This document shows positions 15,050 to 16,368 of a stretch of 16,368 nt of DNA, in pieces. The stretch is from Alphaproteobacteria bacterium (GTDB taxonomy: Bacteria > Pseudomonadota > Alphaproteobacteria > Rhizobiales > Beijerinckiaceae): NCBI GenBank assembly GCA_009920595.1, contig RFZR01000016.1, forward strand, positions 1 through 16,368, read 5' to 3'. Positions within the stretch are counted from its first letter, which is position 1. Every line of letters begins with the position of its first letter. The notes under the pieces are model-generated. The model did not search any database. It was not told where the DNA came from and saw nothing but the letters and a program-made list of their open reading frames with translations. The position numbers and the translations under genes are program-made.

Positions 15050-16368
15050 ATGCGTGATCTACATTTGCCAGGACGCTCTGTGTCCTATGGGAGCCATGGA
15101 GCGGCTGCGACGTCGCAACAATTATCAACCTTGATCGCGCTTGAAACCTTAAGACATGGCGGCAATGCAATGGATGCGGCATTGACCGCATCGGCCGTTC
15201 AATGTGTGATTGAGCCACATAATACCGGAATTGGTGGCGATTGTTTTGCACTTTACTGGCGCGCCGATCAGAAAAAACTTTATGCGCTGAATGGCTCCGG
15301 TTGGGCGCCCGCTGGCCTCACTGATAGAATATTGCGGGATCAAGGGCTGAACGCGATTGAAACTGAATCAATTCATGCAGTGACAATTCCCGGCGCCATT
15401 GATGCGTGGTCGAGATTGCTTGCGGATCACGGCACAAAATCTTTCGCTGATATTCTTGCGCCGGCCATCGAGCTTGCTGAAAAAGGCTTTATTCTTCACG
15501 AACGCGCTGCTGCGGATTGGGCCGAAGAAGAAGCTAAACTACAAAAGGACGAAGGTGCACGTGCGCAACTCCTTAAGGGTGGGCGCGCACCGCGTGTCGG
15601 TGAGAAGATTCAGTTTCCTGAATTGGCCAAGACGCTACGCCTCCTTGCGAATGAGGGACGCGATGCTTTCTATCAAGGCACGATTGCTAAATCGCTTGTC
15701 GATTTTGCGCAAAGACAAGGCGGAACCCATACGCTTGCTGATTTTTCTGAATTCGCAACCCATTATGTTGATCCGATTAAAGCGAATTATCGCGGTGTCG
15801 ATCTCTATCAAATTCCGCCGAGCGGGCAGGGCCTTACCGCGCTCGTTCTCCTAAATATTCTTGAGGGCTATCAAACAAAATCGATGGATCCCTTGAGTGC
15901 GGATCGCTTCCATCTGCAAATTGAAGCCACACAATTGGCCTATTCAGTTCGTGATGCATTCGTGGCCGATCCTGCTTTTGCGGATGTACCTGTTGACCGA
16001 CTTTTGTCAAAGTCTTTTGCCGATGAGTTGCGTGCCAAAATCGATATGAAAAAAGCGGGTCACGCGCCTTCCCAAAAATCATCAACCTATCAACGCGATA
16101 CGATTTATCTCACAGTCGCTGATCGTTTCGGCAATATGTGTTCTTTTATCAATTCGCTTTATTTTTCTTTTGGCACCGGCAAAGTTGATCCTGCGACGGG
16201 CATTGCGTTGCAAAATCGTGGAGCCTGTTTCCGCGTTGAGCCGGGGCATCCGAATAATGTAGAACCGCGCAAAAGGCCTCTTCATACGATTATTCCTGCG
16301 ATGGCTTTAAGAGACGGGAAGCCGTGGCTTTCCTATGGCGTGATGGGGGGTGCCTATCAGCCCGTTGG
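15050..16368 (+). CDS. Gamma-glutamyltransferase family protein (3' end outside window)
   Basis: An N-terminal nucleophile hydrolase precursor that cleaves gamma-glutamyl bonds (PF01019). The reading frame is open from ATG 15050 to the right edge (439 full codons). GGAG lies 8 bases before the ATG. The large-subunit part has GGNAMDAALTASAVQCVIEPHNTGIGGD, HAVTIPGAIDAW and IPPSGQGLTALVLLNIL. The autocleavage nucleophile is Thr351 in YQRDTIYLTVAD, in place of TTHxS, followed by SFINSLYFSFGTG. This matches the group related to Bacillus YwrD rather than E. coli Ggt. The small-subunit NRGACF, EPRKRPLHT and the glycine loop VMGG are also present. No signal peptide is visible, so the enzyme is probably cytoplasmic and may act on intracellular gamma-glutamyl amides instead of extracellular glutathione. 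It follows the TSUP gene at 16 bases. Confidence 0.92.
   Translation, partial: MRDLHLPGRSVSYGSHGAAATSQQLSTLIALETLRHGGNAMDAALTASAVQCVIEPHNTGIGGDCFALYWRADQKKLYALNGSGWAPAGLTDRILRDQGLNAIETESIHAVTIPGAIDAWSRLLADHGTKSFADILAPAIELAEKGFILHERAAADWAEEEAKLQKDEGARAQLLKGGRAPRVGEKIQFPELAKTLRLLANEGRDAFYQGTIAKSLVDFAQRQGGTHTLADFSEFATHYVDPIKANYRGVDLYQIPPSGQGLTALVLLNILEGYQTKSMDPLSADRFHLQIEATQLAYSVRDAFVADPAFADVPVDRLLSKSFADELRAKIDMKKAGHAPSQKSSTYQRDTIYLTVADRFGNMCSFINSLYFSFGTGKVDPATGIALQNRGACFRVEPGHPNNVEPRKRPLHTIIPAMALRDGKPWLSYGVMGGAYQPV

Overview
The window is about 16.4 kb of densely coding bacterial chromosome with 15 supportable protein genes, no RNA genes, no insertion sequences and no CRISPR array. An alphaproteobacterium, probably of the Hyphomicrobiales (Rhizobiales), is the best guess. 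The pointers are a DUF1153/SciP-family gene (a family known from Alphaproteobacteria), a Rhizobium etli-type class 3 asparaginase, a DUF900 lipoprotein hydrolase, and a B12-dependent methylmalonyl-CoA mutase. This is read from gene content only; no phylogeny was run.

Layout, left: 1-529 is the 3' end of methylmalonyl-CoA mutase, which meets a minus-strand lipoprotein alpha/beta hydrolase 5 bases away. A minus-strand asparaginase follows (1709-2722). Divergent from it is UDP-glucose 6-dehydrogenase (2870-4174), convergent with the molybdopterin adenylyltransferase gene mogA (4205-4747, minus). CysQ phosphatase (4849-5655) diverges from mogA. These are housekeeping or surface-polysaccharide functions.

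Middle: 5838-11999 is the most interesting block. An APC-superfamily permease ends in a strong bidirectional terminator. A small minus-strand DUF1153 gene comes next. Then, on the plus strand, come a glutamine-synthetase-like ligase, an aldehyde dehydrogenase and an iron-dependent alcohol dehydrogenase. The ligase keeps the GS metal and ATP/glutamate motifs, but the acidic residues that bind ammonium in true GS appear to be replaced. I infer a gamma-glutamylation pathway for an imported amine carrying an alcohol group, such as ethanolamine or another amino alcohol: import, gamma-glutamylation, oxidation of alcohol to aldehyde to acid, then release of glutamate. A gamma-glutamyltransferase-family gene without a visible signal peptide lies at 15050 and could do the last step, but it is separated by three other genes.

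Right: a minus-strand GT39-type membrane glycosyltransferase (12020-13597) faces the alcohol dehydrogenase across a 20-bp tandem duplication. A small unrecognised protein (13753-14181) resembles nitrile-hydratase-leader-type domains in its C-terminal half. A TSUP-family exporter (14272-15033) and the gamma-glutamyltransferase-family gene, cut by the window edge, form a tight two-gene operon.

No untranslated stretch exceeds 300 bases. The largest, 7701-7926, holds an 8-bp inverted repeat and the divergent promoters of the DUF1153 and ligase genes.
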